Shown one piece after another: positions 23,151-34,137 of a stretch of 42,500 nucleotides of DNA. Source of the DNA: Chrysomallon squamiferum (Eukaryota > Mollusca > Gastropoda > Neomphalida > Peltospiridae); contig CM022669.1 in the NCBI GenBank assembly GCA_012295275.1, positions 6,419,989 to 6,462,488 on the forward strand, read 5' to 3'. Positions within the stretch are counted from its first letter, which is position 1. Each line of letters begins with the position of its first letter. Below the pieces are notes generated by a model, which was not told the DNA's origin, made no database searches, and saw nothing but the letters and a program-made list of their open reading frames with translations. The translations under genes and the position numbers were made by a program.

Positions 23151-24000
23151 CACCCTCCCCCTGAGTGTTCACTGAGTTAATTCCCGTTCTAACCAGTAAC
23201 TTAAGATTGGATTACCAATGTGTGTAGCACACAGTCTCCCTCTTTGTAGAACACTGAGTATTAAGACAGATTTCATAATATTAAACATACACATACATAA
23301 ACATGCACAGAAACAAATACATACACACATACATAAATAAATAAAATATATATATGTAAAATCTTTTTTAGTACGATAAAATATTTTGACAAGTAAATTC
23401 TTCATCCATTCAAAAATTCTTTTCTTCATTTATTCGTTCGTTCATTCGTTCTTTCATTCTTTCACTCACTTGGGCCACTGTGGTCAACAGTAGACTTTTA
23501 TATTGTTAACAGTTCACCTCCAACCAAGTGACACGGTTCCGCTAACCACAGTGGGTTAAAGACAACACAAACCAAAGACGTAATCATCAAATCATTGCGT
23601 CACAACAGGCATTTTCACAGCAAGTACGGTTACGTCACTGGGCTAAGCGGTATTTGACAGTTAAATTGTATGTAATTACATTCAAGAACTGAAGAGTGTT
23701 GTAGATATAATTATGTTAATTTATTCATTCAGTTAAACTTGGTTACTGTAGAATCAGTGGATGAAGTGACCCGTGACCTCGAGGAAGTCAGTTACAAGAA
23801 TTTTTATTATGGAAAATTAAAATATTTTTATGTCTGGACAGAAATCTTTGATGTTTATAGACGTTTTGCCCACGACAGACATGCTATCATATTTTTCTGT
23901 TGCAAGCATGTTGATAGTTACTCTCACACTCAAAGTGTATTAATGTTCACACAAAGTCTCGAGTGCTTATTCCTGTATTTGCAAGAAGACATTTAAAAAA
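23151..24000. other. intergenic DNA
   Basis: No gene is recognised. It includes a CATA/AAAT patch at about 23284-23356, a TTCG/TTCA patch near 23430-23470, and the inverted pair CCACTGTGGT (23475) and ACCACAGTGG (23545). A frame without an ATG start at 23739-23996 has mixed composition but no family match. Confidence 0.55.
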
Positions 24001-24119
24001 TAAGTTTATCTACTTAGTATGGTGTTATTGTATATTTATTTTTATTATTATTGTTGTTGTTGTTTGTTGTTGTTGTTATTATTATTATTGGTAATGTTTC
24101 ATATTAATTATTTCTATAG

Positions 24120-24330
24120 AGGAAAGCAAAAAAGACACTGAAACAAACAAAAAAAATCAACAAAAAAGACAAAGGAAACAAGAAAGAAAGGAATGAAGGA
24201 AATCATTTTTGAAAAAGAGAAAAAGAAAGAAAGAAAAAAATGAAAGAAAACTGAAGAAGGAAAGAAAGAAAAGGAAGAAAAGAAAAGAATCAAAGGAAGA
24301 AAAAAAACCAACAAAGACTCGTACAACAGA
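24120..24330. repeat. purine-rich GAAA/GGAA tract
   Basis: About 200 bp of A- and G-rich sequence with irregular GAAA and GGAA units. Confidence 0.8.
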
Positions 24331-24679
24331 GAGAAATAAAATAATTTTAAAAAAAATAGTCAAACAATCGTGTTAGATATAAAACAAAGAACACGAATGA
24401 ACAAAAAGGTTGCCCTCCCATGTGACCACTTCTGTCAGTGGTTAAAGAAATGATGTGATGAATTTAAAAACGTATTAGGATTGTAAAAGGATTAGAAATC
24501 CTCCAGGGATTAAAACGAACTGAACAACCAGCCACACAGCGGTTCTTCAAGCTGCGAGCCACCTCGATAATGTAATTAATTGAAATTTCTAAAATTTCAT
24601 TTCGTTTTAAAACTTTCTTTGTCGAGTTTTTTGACTGATTCTCCGAACAATCATAATCATTAATGGTTGCTACTGCCTG

Positions 24680-24737
<58 letters not shown>
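24680..24737. repeat. (TTA)n microsatellite
   Basis: About 19 TTA units, ending directly at a tRNA-like sequence. Confidence 0.95.
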
Positions 24738-24738
<1 letters not shown>

Positions 24739-24740
24739 TC

Positions 24741-24815
24741 ATGCTATGATTAAGCAACGGATCTCAAGATCTGCTAGAAACTTAGATCGAATCCCTGTAC
24801 CAGGTTCAAATCCAT
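24741..24815 (+). mobile_element. tRNA-derived SINE-like head
   Basis: An A-box-like TTAAGCAACGG (24750) is followed by an anticodon-loop-like CTCAAGA, as in tRNA-Leu(CAA). A B-box-like AGATCGAATCC (24784) comes next, and a near-perfect second B box GGTTCAAATCC (24803). The order and spacing fit a Pol III promoter from a class II tRNA. No CCA end or clean acceptor stem is present, so it is a retroposon remnant, not a working tRNA gene. Confidence 0.45.
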
Positions 24816-24867
24816 TTTTTCTTTTCTTCTCGCTTATTTACTTTGTTACACTAACAGTTATTAGTAT

Positions 24868-25005
24868 CATTACTACTACTACTAACACTACTATTATTAC
24901 TACTACTACTACAACTACTACTTCCATTATTATTATTATTACTACTACTACTACAACTACTACTTCCATTATTATTATTATTACTACTAGTACTACTACT
25001 ACTAC

Positions 25006-25036
<31 letters not shown>

Positions 25037-25136
25037 GATGTTGTTGTTATTACTATTGTGACTGTTGTTGCTGCTGCTGCACTTGTTCTTATTCGTGTTC
25101 TTGTTATAATAATCATCATCATCATAATTGTGTTAT
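24868..25136. repeat. (ACT)n/(ATT)n/(GTT)n trinucleotide block
   Basis: Includes an internal higher-order repeat of about 54 bp (ACT units, ACAACTACTACTTCC, ATT units) seen twice at about 24900-24988. Confidence 0.93.
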
Positions 25137-25442
25137 AACAGTAACATTTTCCTCAGTAGAAAAAACGCTTTTGTACCCTAATCCCACAACAAACGTGCTA
25201 CAGCCATCATGATCCATTAAGCTACTTCTGTCTCTCATTTCAGCATGGAATATTTGTTATCTGGCTAAATACCTGAACCAAATGACTAACGCTTTCCCTG
25301 TGATACATTTTGTTAAACTGCGAGTTTTCTGTTTTTTTCGTTGCCTACACACAAAAACAACACATTTTCTGTAACTAACTATACGTTTTGATATTTTGTT
25401 TCTTTTTGTTCCTCTCTGAAATATTACTGAAACTTTAGATAA

Positions 25443-25445
<3 letters not shown>
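25137..25445. other. intergenic DNA
   Basis: Ordinary AT-rich sequence; nothing recognised. Confidence 0.6.

Positions 25446-25513
<68 letters not shown>
25446..25513. repeat. (GA)n microsatellite
   Basis: About 34 GA units. Confidence 0.97.
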
Positions 25514-25515
<2 letters not shown>

Positions 25516-25599
25516 ATGTGTGCTGTTATTTTAATTCAGAGTAATCGTTAGCACATGAATAAAATATATGTTTATATCTATATATAGATATATATCACT

Positions 25600-25790
25600 T
25601 TTTCTTTCTTTATTTAAATATATCTTTCTCTCTTTCAGTCTTTATTTTTCTCTCACTCCAGATTTTTTCTTACATTCTTTTTCTTTTCTCTCTCTCCCTT
25701 TTCGCTTTCTCTCTCTCACCGACTCTCCCTTTTTCACTTTCTCTCTTTCTCTCTCACTTCGACTCTCCCCTTTCTCTCACACATTCAACA
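25600..25790. repeat. pyrimidine-rich CTTT/CTCT tract
   Basis: Irregular TC-rich sequence with CTCT and CTTT units. The reading frame through it is Ser/Phe/Leu low complexity. Confidence 0.8.
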
Positions 25791-25994
25791 TTCTTTGCTC
25801 GTTCGTGTCTGCCACACGAAACCTGTGAAAACAGAGAAAAGCGAATCACAATTTTAACCGTGATGCATCACAGACGTGTTATATGACAGACTTGTTTCCA
25901 TCAAAGAGGCCCTACTGTGGTGACTGTAGTATTTCTCAATTTAAAAAATAATAATACACTTCGAATCCATAAAGAGTGCGATTCTACACACTGA

Positions 25995-26025
<31 letters not shown>

Positions 26026-26340
26026 TTAAATTCATTAATAAAGGTTATTCTGTTATCTTATAATTTGACGTGTTATGGACCCTTTGGTTGCAGGATCCAT
26101 ACTTCATGGGTGCGATGAACAGATGATGCTATTTTCGTTCCAAAAACCCCCTGAGAGACGTGAAGAAGTGAACAAACACATAATGTTAACAAAAACTGAC
26201 AAACAGACGGACGGAAGACTCACGAATGAACGGACGAAAAGACAGACCAATCGATCGATATGCTGATAGATAGAGAGATAGAGAAATAGAGACAGACAGA
26301 TAAATAGACAGACAGGCATAGAGAAAGAGATATAGAGCTA
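25791..26340. other. intergenic DNA
   Basis: No gene is recognised. An A run lies at about 26001-26024. GACA/GACG units begin near 26195 and lead into the GATA block. Confidence 0.6.
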
Positions 26341-26363
26341 GACAGACAGAAAGACAGACAGAC

Positions 26364-26457
<94 letters not shown>

Positions 26458-26496
26458 AACAAAAGATAAGATAAGATAATATATATAGTTATATAG

Positions 26497-26534
<38 letters not shown>

Positions 26535-26650
26535 TAGATGGATAGATAGATAGAAGATAGATTTAAGATAGATAGATAGATAGATAGATAGATAAGATAG
26601 ATAAGATAGTTAAGACAGATAGATGTGATAGATAGACAGATAAACAGATA
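26341..26650. repeat. (GACA)n-(GATA)n, (TA)n and second (GATA)n block
   Basis: GACA units change to about 23 pure GATA units ending near 26455. A TA run follows at about 26500-26530, then a second interrupted GATA array at about 26537-26640. Confidence 0.95.
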
Positions 26651-27117
26651 AACAGATGGACACATGGACATGTATTCGAAGTATGCTCCAAGCTTTGAGA
26701 ACACACATTAATATAGCAAGTTAGGCAAACAATATGCATAAAGCACACACAGAGAAACGCAAACGTGTAGATAAAAAAATATATAACATCAGTAAACTTC
26801 CTTTGTACATAGCTGAGTAGTTATTTGCAGTAAATTGTTTCTGACACGTACAAACGTTTCTTTTCAACAACGTGTTACCTCAGATAAAAACCATCGTGTT
26901 TCAAATTCCATCTGAACAATGATACTTTGTACGTCGAAAAAGATCAACTGTCATACATGTATATTAATTAAATAAAACTCTCTCATTTATTTACTCTCTC
27001 TCTCTCTCTTTATCTCTTCATCTTTCTTTCTCTTTTTCTTTCTTGCTCTGTATTCACCTACCTCGTTATATCTCTTCTTCTGTCTCTTTGTATATCTATC
27101 TGTCTTTCTATCTATTT

Positions 27118-27151
<34 letters not shown>

Positions 27152-27480
27152 TTGCTTGCTTCTCTCTAGTGTATTTATAATATATTTTTATTTATATGTA
27201 AACTGTAGGAAAATTAAAATTAAATAACATAATACAGAAGAACAACAAAAAAAAATGTGTAAGTCTTTACAGTAAATTTATTATAAACTAAATACAGTAT
27301 ATCATATGAAATTAATATTTAAGAAAACTGACTTTGTTACATCACAAATAATCTTTAAAAGAAATAGCAACAAATAAAAAAATAATAATAATTTTTAAAA
27401 AGAAAAAAAAAAAAAAAAAAAAAAAAAGGCAATTGAATTTAAAACATTACAAACAATTTAATACAACCCGTTTACAAATT
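26651..27480. other. intergenic AT-rich DNA
   Basis: No gene is recognised. It holds a CT-rich patch at 26995-27060, a TA run at 27121-27149 and an A run at about 27404-27427. Confidence 0.6.
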
Positions 27481-27735
27481 CCTCTGCGAATATTCAAATA
27501 ACAGCGTTATCCTCAAAAGGGCCTCGGTAACTTTCAGCTACAAAGTAATTGAAGTTTGAATGAAAGACTTCTACTGAATACGTCCTGGCGCTGCAGGTGC
27601 GAATTTCGGCAACATTTGTTTACCTATCTTGGCCGCACTTGTTTATCTTTCTGTACTAGACACAGTCGAGGGTCTGGTCTCCAAGACAACGTAACCTTTG
27701 TAACATAACGCGGGTCAAATCCACCCGACGGACAC
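27480..27735. promoter_or_regulatory. candidate non-coding regulatory block
   Basis: About 250 bp of complex, CG-containing sequence. It holds GCGCTGCAGGTGCG (CAGGTG E-box) near 27591, a forkhead-type TTGTTTACC near 27617, and ACTTGTTTATC near 27639. It is flanked by poly(A) and a minisatellite. Function is inferred only. Confidence 0.28.
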
Positions 27736-27764
27736 GTAGATAGTTATAAATGTATATATCACAG

Positions 27765-28145
27765 AGATAGGATAAGCTGAAGTTATTTTATTCAAATAAT
27801 TTATACAACAGGATGAAATTATATTAATATACTCTAATACGAAAGGATGAGACAATTTTTATATAATGTGATACGAAAGGACGAGGTTATTTTTATATAC
27901 TGCGATACGATAGGATGGATGAAATTATCTGTAATACGATAGGCCGAAATTATTTTTTATATACGATTGGCATACGATAGTATGAAATAATTTTATACAG
28001 AACTGGAATACGATAGGCTCAAACTATATTTTTATACACACTGATACGATAATTTAAATTTATTTTAATACTCAGTGATTAAATAAGCTGATATTATTTT
28101 AAAACGATAGCCTGATACATATTTTGATACGACAGGCTGAAATTC
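27765..28145. repeat. degenerate minisatellite, about 35-bp unit
   Basis: The phrase ATACGA followed by AAGG or TAGG recurs at 27837, 27871, 27905, 27972, 28008 and 28044, with steps of 34, 34, 67, 36 and 36 bp; weaker copies extend to 28127. Each is followed by a GA-AATTATTTTTATA-like half. Confidence 0.75.
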
Positions 28146-28154
28146 ACTCTCTCT

Positions 28155-28230
<76 letters not shown>
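28146..28230. repeat. (CT)n microsatellite
   Basis: About 40 CT units with one CATT interruption. Confidence 0.97.
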
Positions 28231-28234
<4 letters not shown>

Positions 28235-28246
28235 CTGTCTGTGTCT

Positions 28247-28297
28247 GGGTGGGTGGGTGGGTGGGTGTGTGGGTGGGTGGGTAGCTAGGTGGGTGGG
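28247..28297 (+). repeat. (GGGT)n with G-quadruplex potential
   Basis: Five GGG triplets separated by single T occupy 28247-28265. Five further GGG triplets follow between 28271 and 28297, one separated by a longer loop. Single-base loops are the classical signature of very stable G-quadruplexes. Confidence 0.85.
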
Positions 28298-28680
28298 TCT
28301 CCGCACTAAATAAAAGGGAAGGGTCGCTCTCTATCAAGAGGTGACCAGATACGACCGCGGGGGGTAGCTGGAAGGCGATAAAGTGAAAATACCGATATTC
28401 CTTGGCATATTAATAACTGTGGGTCTCGATACTTGCCATATCGGGTGGCAGCAGAAATATCTCAACTGCTTAGAAATGACAATTTGTGGTATTTCATTAC
28501 CGCACTTAATATAATAAACGCCGATTTATAAGTATTATTTTTCAAATGACTTTGGTTTCTTTGGTTTTGTTTCTCTGTTATTTTTTTTTTTTTTTATTTT
28601 TTTTCCCCAGGTGACATGTTTATGTGTAATATTAATTTTTCTGCATTGTTTTCTTTATTTCTTTATTTTACATTCATTCA
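28298..28680. other. intergenic DNA
   Basis: No gene is recognised. CG-containing sequence occurs at 28298-28385 with a run of six G near 28360; poly(T) near 28580-28604. Confidence 0.6.
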
Positions 28681-29050
28681 TTCATTCATGATGATGATGA
28701 TGATGATTATTATTATTATTATTATTATATTGTTGTTGTTGTTGTTTGTTTGTTTGTTTTTTGTTATGATTCCTACTACTACCACCACCACCACTACTAC
28801 TACTACTACTATTATGATGATGATAAAGATAACGATGATGATGCTGATGATGATCCCGATGATGATGATTATTATTGTTGATGTTGTTGTTTGTTTGTTC
28901 GTTTGTTATCATTCCTACTACTAGCAACACCACCAATACTGCTCTGTTACATCATTATCATTATTACCATATCATCATCACAATTTTCACCATCATCATT
29001 AACATCAATAATCATCATCATCATCATCATCACCATCACCATCACTATTT
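28681..29050. repeat. mixed trinucleotide block (ATG, TTA, GTT, ACC, ACT, ATC)
   Basis: Successive short arrays of different triplets, with the GTT-GTTT block and ATTCCTACTAC occurring twice (about 28730-28790 and 28876-28922), which suggests a segmental duplication inside the array. Confidence 0.9.
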
Positions 29051-29342
29051 ACATTCAGTTCGTGTGCTTACTGCTAATTACCTCATCAGTAACGTTAGAT
29101 CAAGTTTTTTTCTCTCTCTCGTGCCTGAAAAAAGACTTTGGCTGTAATTCGTCTGTTGTTTTTCACACTTTGGAAAACCAATACACATCTCATCTCCACC
29201 TCTCACTCGCCCCAACAGCTTCTCGCTGTTACAGGCAATACCTTGCATAGCGTAATCGTTATCAAATCCGATTATCGAAACCCGGTAAACATCATCGAAG
29301 ATCCGATTCTTCGTTTTATTTCGGGAGTTTCCGTAATGACTG
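29051..29342. other. intergenic DNA between two trinucleotide arrays
   Basis: About 290 bp of complex sequence, including CAGTAACGTTAGATC near 29085 and several CG dinucleotides. Overlapping open frames cross it but owe their length to the neighbouring repeats. Confidence 0.5.
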
Positions 29343-29691
29343 TTAGTAGTAGTAGTGTTAACAGAAATAGCAGTAGTAGCAGTAGTAATGGTAGTAGTAG
29401 TAGTAGTAGTGATAGTAGTAGTAGTAGTACTAGTGATAGTAGTAGCAGTAGTAGTAGTGGCAGTAGTAGTAGTGATAGTAGTAGTAACAGTAGTAGTATC
29501 ACTAGTATTAATAACAGGAGTAGTAGTAGTAGTAGTAGTAGTAAAAGCAGCAACAGTAGTAGCAGTAGCAGCAGCTGTACCAATGCTACTAGTAGTGTAA
29601 ATGATGCTAACAGCAGTAGCAGCAGTATAATAGTAGTAGTAGTAATAGTAGTAGTAGTAATAGTAGCAGTAATAGCAGTAAGATTAGAACT
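29343..29691. repeat. (AGT)n long degenerate array
   Basis: About 350 bp of AGT units with scattered substitutions. All six frames stay open over much of it (poly-Ser, poly-Val, poly-Leu), so the open frames here are meaningless. Confidence 0.95.
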
Positions 29692-30006
29692 AGCATTGTC
29701 TAAGTGAAACAGTGGTATTACTGTTGACTGTGGTAGTAAATAATATCGACTCAGTGAATCGTCAGTAGAACGTGAAATAACAAAACCCGAGTTGCTGTTC
29801 GCTGTTCCCTTTATGGAATGTTATTTTCCGACCCACTTACGCTTCAAATTGTGGATAAAATGAAAGTGTTCCCACGTGAGAAACAATAGAGTTTATGACG
29901 TCAATTAGTATCGATGTTCTTTTTCTTATTACTTTCATCAGACGAGTTGATAGACTTCGTTCTACGTCTAAGTACGTTAGTACTTTAGATTTCTAAATGG
30001 AAATAA
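29692..30006. other. intergenic DNA
   Basis: Ordinary sequence with a perfect TGACGTCA at 29896. No gene is recognised. Confidence 0.6.
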
Positions 30007-30290
30007 CGTGTGTGTATATATATATATATATATATACTGTAAAAAAATACGTATGTATGTGTATGGGTGTTTGTATGTGTGTATGTATATCGATACACAC
30101 ACACACACACACATACACACACATACCTACACACACATACACACACACACACATACACATGCATACATACATATACATACACTTACATACATACAGACAC
30201 ACACACATTTTATGTCGTGTGTATATATGTGTGTGTGCGTGCGTGTGTGTAAGTGTGTGTGAGTGTATATTTATATGTGAATATACATAT
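30007..30290. repeat. (TA)n, (GTAT)n, (CA)n, (CATA)n, (TG)n block
   Basis: Alternating purine-pyrimidine repeats of several unit types across about 280 bp. Confidence 0.93.
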
Positions 30291-30389
30291 GTAGGATTCA
30301 GACAAACATGTAACTACGTATTTATACAGGTATGTCTGTCTACTACGTGTCTGTCTGTCTGTCTGTTCTGTATATCTCTATCTACGCAT

Positions 30390-30745
30390 CCGCAGTTTAA
30401 AAACCACAATGGCTGAAGACGCAGTTTGGAAGGGACCCGGGTTTTCTCGAAACTAATTCCTTCTAGCAGCCAAAACGAAACGGTAGATTTCTTCCAGAAA
30501 CCGCGCCAGTTTGTTTAACTAGGACGACCTTCGCTAGACTGCTCTCCGCTTTCCCTTCCACCGCGTGTTTATACAGATGGGGAGAACGGAAGCCCCGTGT
30601 ATAGAGTTACCGTTCGTTTGGTGAAAGGCACATTTCTTTAGGATCCCGTTCTCGCTTGCCGCACACCGGCTGTGCGATATCTTCCGTGCCACAGATTGAA
30701 GAAACAGCTGTTCCGTACAGTCAGGCGCGTTTTAATGTGCACCGC
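30390..30745. promoter_or_regulatory. complex CG-containing island between microsatellites
   Basis: About 350 bp with no simple repeats and GC near or above one half in places, flanked on both sides by several hundred bases of TA/TG/CATA repeats. It contains many CG dinucleotides and GACCCGGG near 30434. No open frame has family features. It could be a regulatory element or an unrecognised exon or untranslated region. Confidence 0.25.
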
Positions 30746-30749
30746 TCAG

Positions 30750-30849
30750 TTTATGTATGTGTGTACGTAAGTGTGTGTGAGTATGCATGTTTGTGTCTGG
30801 ATGTATATATGTGTGTGGATGTGTTGGTATGTATTTTTATATCTATGTA

Positions 30850-30923
<74 letters not shown>

Positions 30924-31105
30924 TGTATGTATGTATGTATGTATATATATATATATATGTATGTATCTATGTGTATATATATGTATGTATGTATATATAT
31001 ATATATGTATATATGTATATATATATGTACGTACGTACGTACGTATGTATGTATGTATGCATTTATGTATGTATATGTATGAATTTGTATGTATGTATCA
31101 TTATA
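30750..31105. repeat. (TG)n, (TA)n and (GTAT)n block
   Basis: Tetranucleotide GTAT runs alternate with TA runs. GTAC units at about 31027-31043 are a local variant. Confidence 0.95.
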
Positions 31106-31952
31106 TTAACTTTATTAAATATGAAAATTTAGTTTTATATAATGATGCAGTTATATGAATCATAACAGCAAGATGGTTAATGTTTCGTCATCAGCTACAG
31201 GATTACGTAAACATCACATTTCTGTAGATTTCACTGGATCTTTAAAGTTATCTTTAACAAAGGAAAACATCTCAGGATACGTGAAATTATACAACACAGA
31301 TTTTTATCGTTTTATTCTGGTTGCCAAGTTGGCTTACTCGTTTGCTTGGTTGACAGGTTAGATTGGTGTTAGTTGGTTGGTTTGTTAGTTGTTTGATATC
31401 TGTTTCAATTGTTGATTAAGAAGCTAGCTGGCTAAACGATTTTAACTTGTCAGGGTAAATTGATTCAACTGTTAATAGGTTAATTGCATGAAAGCGCTGA
31501 TTTTGTAGGCCTTTCATTTTTGTTCCTCGTTAAAAAACAGGGTACGTAGATAATAGTAATTTTGTACAACTATGCTTGGAATTGGCAACATCACTTACGC
31601 GAGACTTTAAAGATATAAAATTATGCTGTGGAAGTAAAACGAAAAAAGAAAGAAAAAAAAAAAACAAGAGAAAGAAAAAAGAAAACTGCAGAGTTTGCAA
31701 AATACACAGAAAACTTATGTTTCAACCATCTGGAATGTAATAAATGAAAAACACACGTGAAAGTAAACAAGTTCTCTGATTTTCCACAGAAAATATTGCA
31801 GGAGATAGAGAGATTATTTAAAACATTATTTCAATAGTGCATCTCTTTCTTTGGGGTAGAACGTAATCCTACGATCTGGTCTCATCGCTGTACCAACCAC
31901 GCTGTTTTTCAACGGCCCAGTTCACGAAACGCTGTGTATCAGCGGTTGAGGT
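31106..31952. other. intergenic DNA
   Basis: No gene is recognised. A 68-codon + frame at 31155-31361 has normal residue composition but no known similarity. An A-rich tract lies near 31638-31685. Confidence 0.55.
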
Positions 31953-32036
31953 ATGTAATTATGTGTCTATATGTAATTATGTGTCTATATGTAATTATGT
32001 GTCTATATACAATTATTTGTCTATATGTAATTATGT
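31953..32036. repeat. 18-bp tandem repeat
   Basis: ATGTAATTATGTGTCTAT is repeated about 4.5 times. The fourth unit differs (ATACAATTATTTGTCTAT) and the last is partial. Confidence 0.9.
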
Positions 32037-32228
32037 TACTGCTAGTAACTGTTATACTTAATGCACTTTCATTTTCTAAACGAATTAGAAATCCTTAAGT
32101 AAATTTTTATTTGTTTAATTAATAGCAGAGGTTATTCAAGAATGTGTTGCATTCCAGTTAAAATATGTATTCAGAGAGTGAGACACATGTACAGACTGAC
32201 GGAGAGAAGCTCACACACGCGCACGCGT

Positions 32229-32229
32229 A

Positions 32230-32316
<87 letters not shown>
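32229..32316. repeat. (CA)n-(GA)n microsatellite
   Basis: About nine CA units passing into about 35 GA units. Confidence 0.96.
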
Positions 32317-32320
<4 letters not shown>

Positions 32321-32610
32321 CGGGTAATTCGGGTCGCACTGTACAGCTCTAAGTTTCCTTTCTTGTTACTGGAGAAATTAACACTCACACCTTGCCAACA
32401 TGGAATATTATCTACTCGCTGTCAATCAACAGATCACGCCCTGCCAATTTTTCACCGTCCAGACATAAATACAAATCATCTTGAGAGATGATGGAATCTG
32501 TTGATCCGTTCTCCCGTGTGTCTGTCAGTAAACAGTAGAAAATATATTCCAAGAATGTCCTTAATGTATCTGCATTCTCATCCATTAGATACATGTGCAT
32601 ACATCTATAT
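32317..32610. other. intergenic DNA
   Basis: Ordinary-complexity sequence between microsatellites; nothing recognised. Confidence 0.55.
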
Positions 32611-32850
32611 CCCCATATATATATATATATATATATATGTTTCGTCATAGATAGATAGATATAGATACAGATATATATAGATATATAAAACTACACACTT
32701 TTATCATACATATATTTTTTATACATATATATACATACATACATATATACATGTATATACATACATACATGCATACATACATACTGAAAGGATACATCTT
32801 ACTGTTACATATATGGATGGATGGACAGACAGACAGACAGACAGACAGAC

Positions 32851-32928
<78 letters not shown>
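32611..32928. repeat. (TA)n, (CATA)n, (GGAT)n, (GACA)n, (GATA)n block
   Basis: TA run at about 32614-32638, GATA/TA and CATA patches to about 32782, GGAT then GACA from 32813, and about 20 GATA units ending near 32928. Confidence 0.93.
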
Positions 32929-33430
32929 CAGTAGCATATATACTCTATGTATTTAATTTTACAACTATAGTATCAGAACGAACAGAGGATGGTAAATGTT
33001 TCAAGGTAAAACAGTCCTGTGAGTATAGCGTAAGACAGCCAGACAAACATTGTGTAGTCTTGGATACAGTGCATTCTTTTTTCTCTTTTTTTCCAGCACG
33101 GCGAGGCATTATGGTGTCTGTGTGTATGTATGTGTTGTGTGTCTGTGTCTGTGTGTGTGTGTGTGTGTGTGTGTCTGTATGTGTGCATAGATAGTAAGAT
33201 AAATAGATAGATAGATAGATAGATAGATACTGGTGTCATCTTAAACTAGTACAGACATGAGACGAAACAAAATGATTTTTGCACATTAACTACGTTCTGT
33301 GATTCTATATACACTAGATGTTAGCAGAGATTCCCGAATGAATGAATCAATCAATGGATGGATGGATGTATGACGTGGATGGATGGATGTATGAATGGAT
33401 GGATGAATGGATGAATGCATGGATGGATGG
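32929..33430. repeat. (TG)n, (GATA)n and (GGAT)n patches with short spacers
   Basis: TG at about 33117-33174, GATA at about 33187-33228, and a degenerate GGAT/GAAT tract at about 33337-33432. The spacers hold no recognisable gene. Confidence 0.85.
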
Positions 33431-33672
33431 GTGAAAATATATGTCAGAACATTTTAAAATGTAGTGGTACAAATAAATTGGTTAGATTAGATAAAAGTAT
33501 TTATTACTTATCACCAGTTATTACTATTTGAGGCAAACCAATGTTATGTTAAAAGAACATGGTATGTACTGTTCTGTATGCGCATTATGTTTTTATGAAG
33601 AATTTCATGCTGCTGAGAGATCAGTTTAACAGGATTTTTGTCAAGAGTGCATGTCAGAAATCACTGGTGTTT

Positions 33673-33980
33673 ATATAAATTTCATAAATATACTTCAGTT
33701 ATGTATTTAAACAAATTTTTGACGACCAACAGATGATTTTTATATAAATTTCATATACATATTTTAGTGGTGCATTCAAAGAAATGTTTCACATGTAACA
33801 GACGATGATATAAATTTAATAAATGTTCATCAGTGATGTATTTAAACAAATACTGGACAAGCAATGGACAATCATATAAATTCTATAAATGTATTTAAAC
33901 AAATGTTTCACATCCAGTAGAGACGATAATATAAATTTCATAAAATGTTATTATTTTAACAATATTTGACTTATGATAGA
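33673..33980. repeat. degenerate minisatellite, about 66-bp unit
   Basis: ATATAAATT recurs at 33673, 33742, 33808, 33874 and 33929 (steps of 69, 66, 66, 55). Each copy continues with CATAAATGT-like sequence, TGTATTTAAACAAAT, and then a GACGA/CAACAGA-like end. Confidence 0.85.
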
Positions 33981-34034
33981 AAATTTATCAACGTGTTCTA
34001 TATATACCCGTTAAAAAATATATATATATATATA

Positions 34035-34037
<3 letters not shown>

Positions 34038-34074
<37 letters not shown>

Positions 34075-34100
34075 TAAAATTCTTTTTCCACTCACGTTAT

Positions 34101-34136
<36 letters not shown>
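34038..34136. repeat. A34 and T34 runs facing each other
   Basis: An uninterrupted run of 34 A (34038-34071), 31 bp of other sequence, then 34 T (34103-34136). Confidence 0.93.

Positions 34137-34137
<1 letters not shown>

Noticed and set aside
24741-24815. Functional tRNA gene
   Set aside because: No acceptor-stem pairing and two B-box-like motifs; fits a SINE remnant better.
29138-29707. 189-codon poly-Ser frame and antisense poly-Leu frame
   Set aside because: All frames stay open because of the AGT microsatellite, so length is not evidence of coding.
33673-33980. CRISPR-like spacing of a repeated phrase
   Set aside because: The repeats are degenerate and the spacers are similar to each other, so this is a minisatellite in an animal genome.
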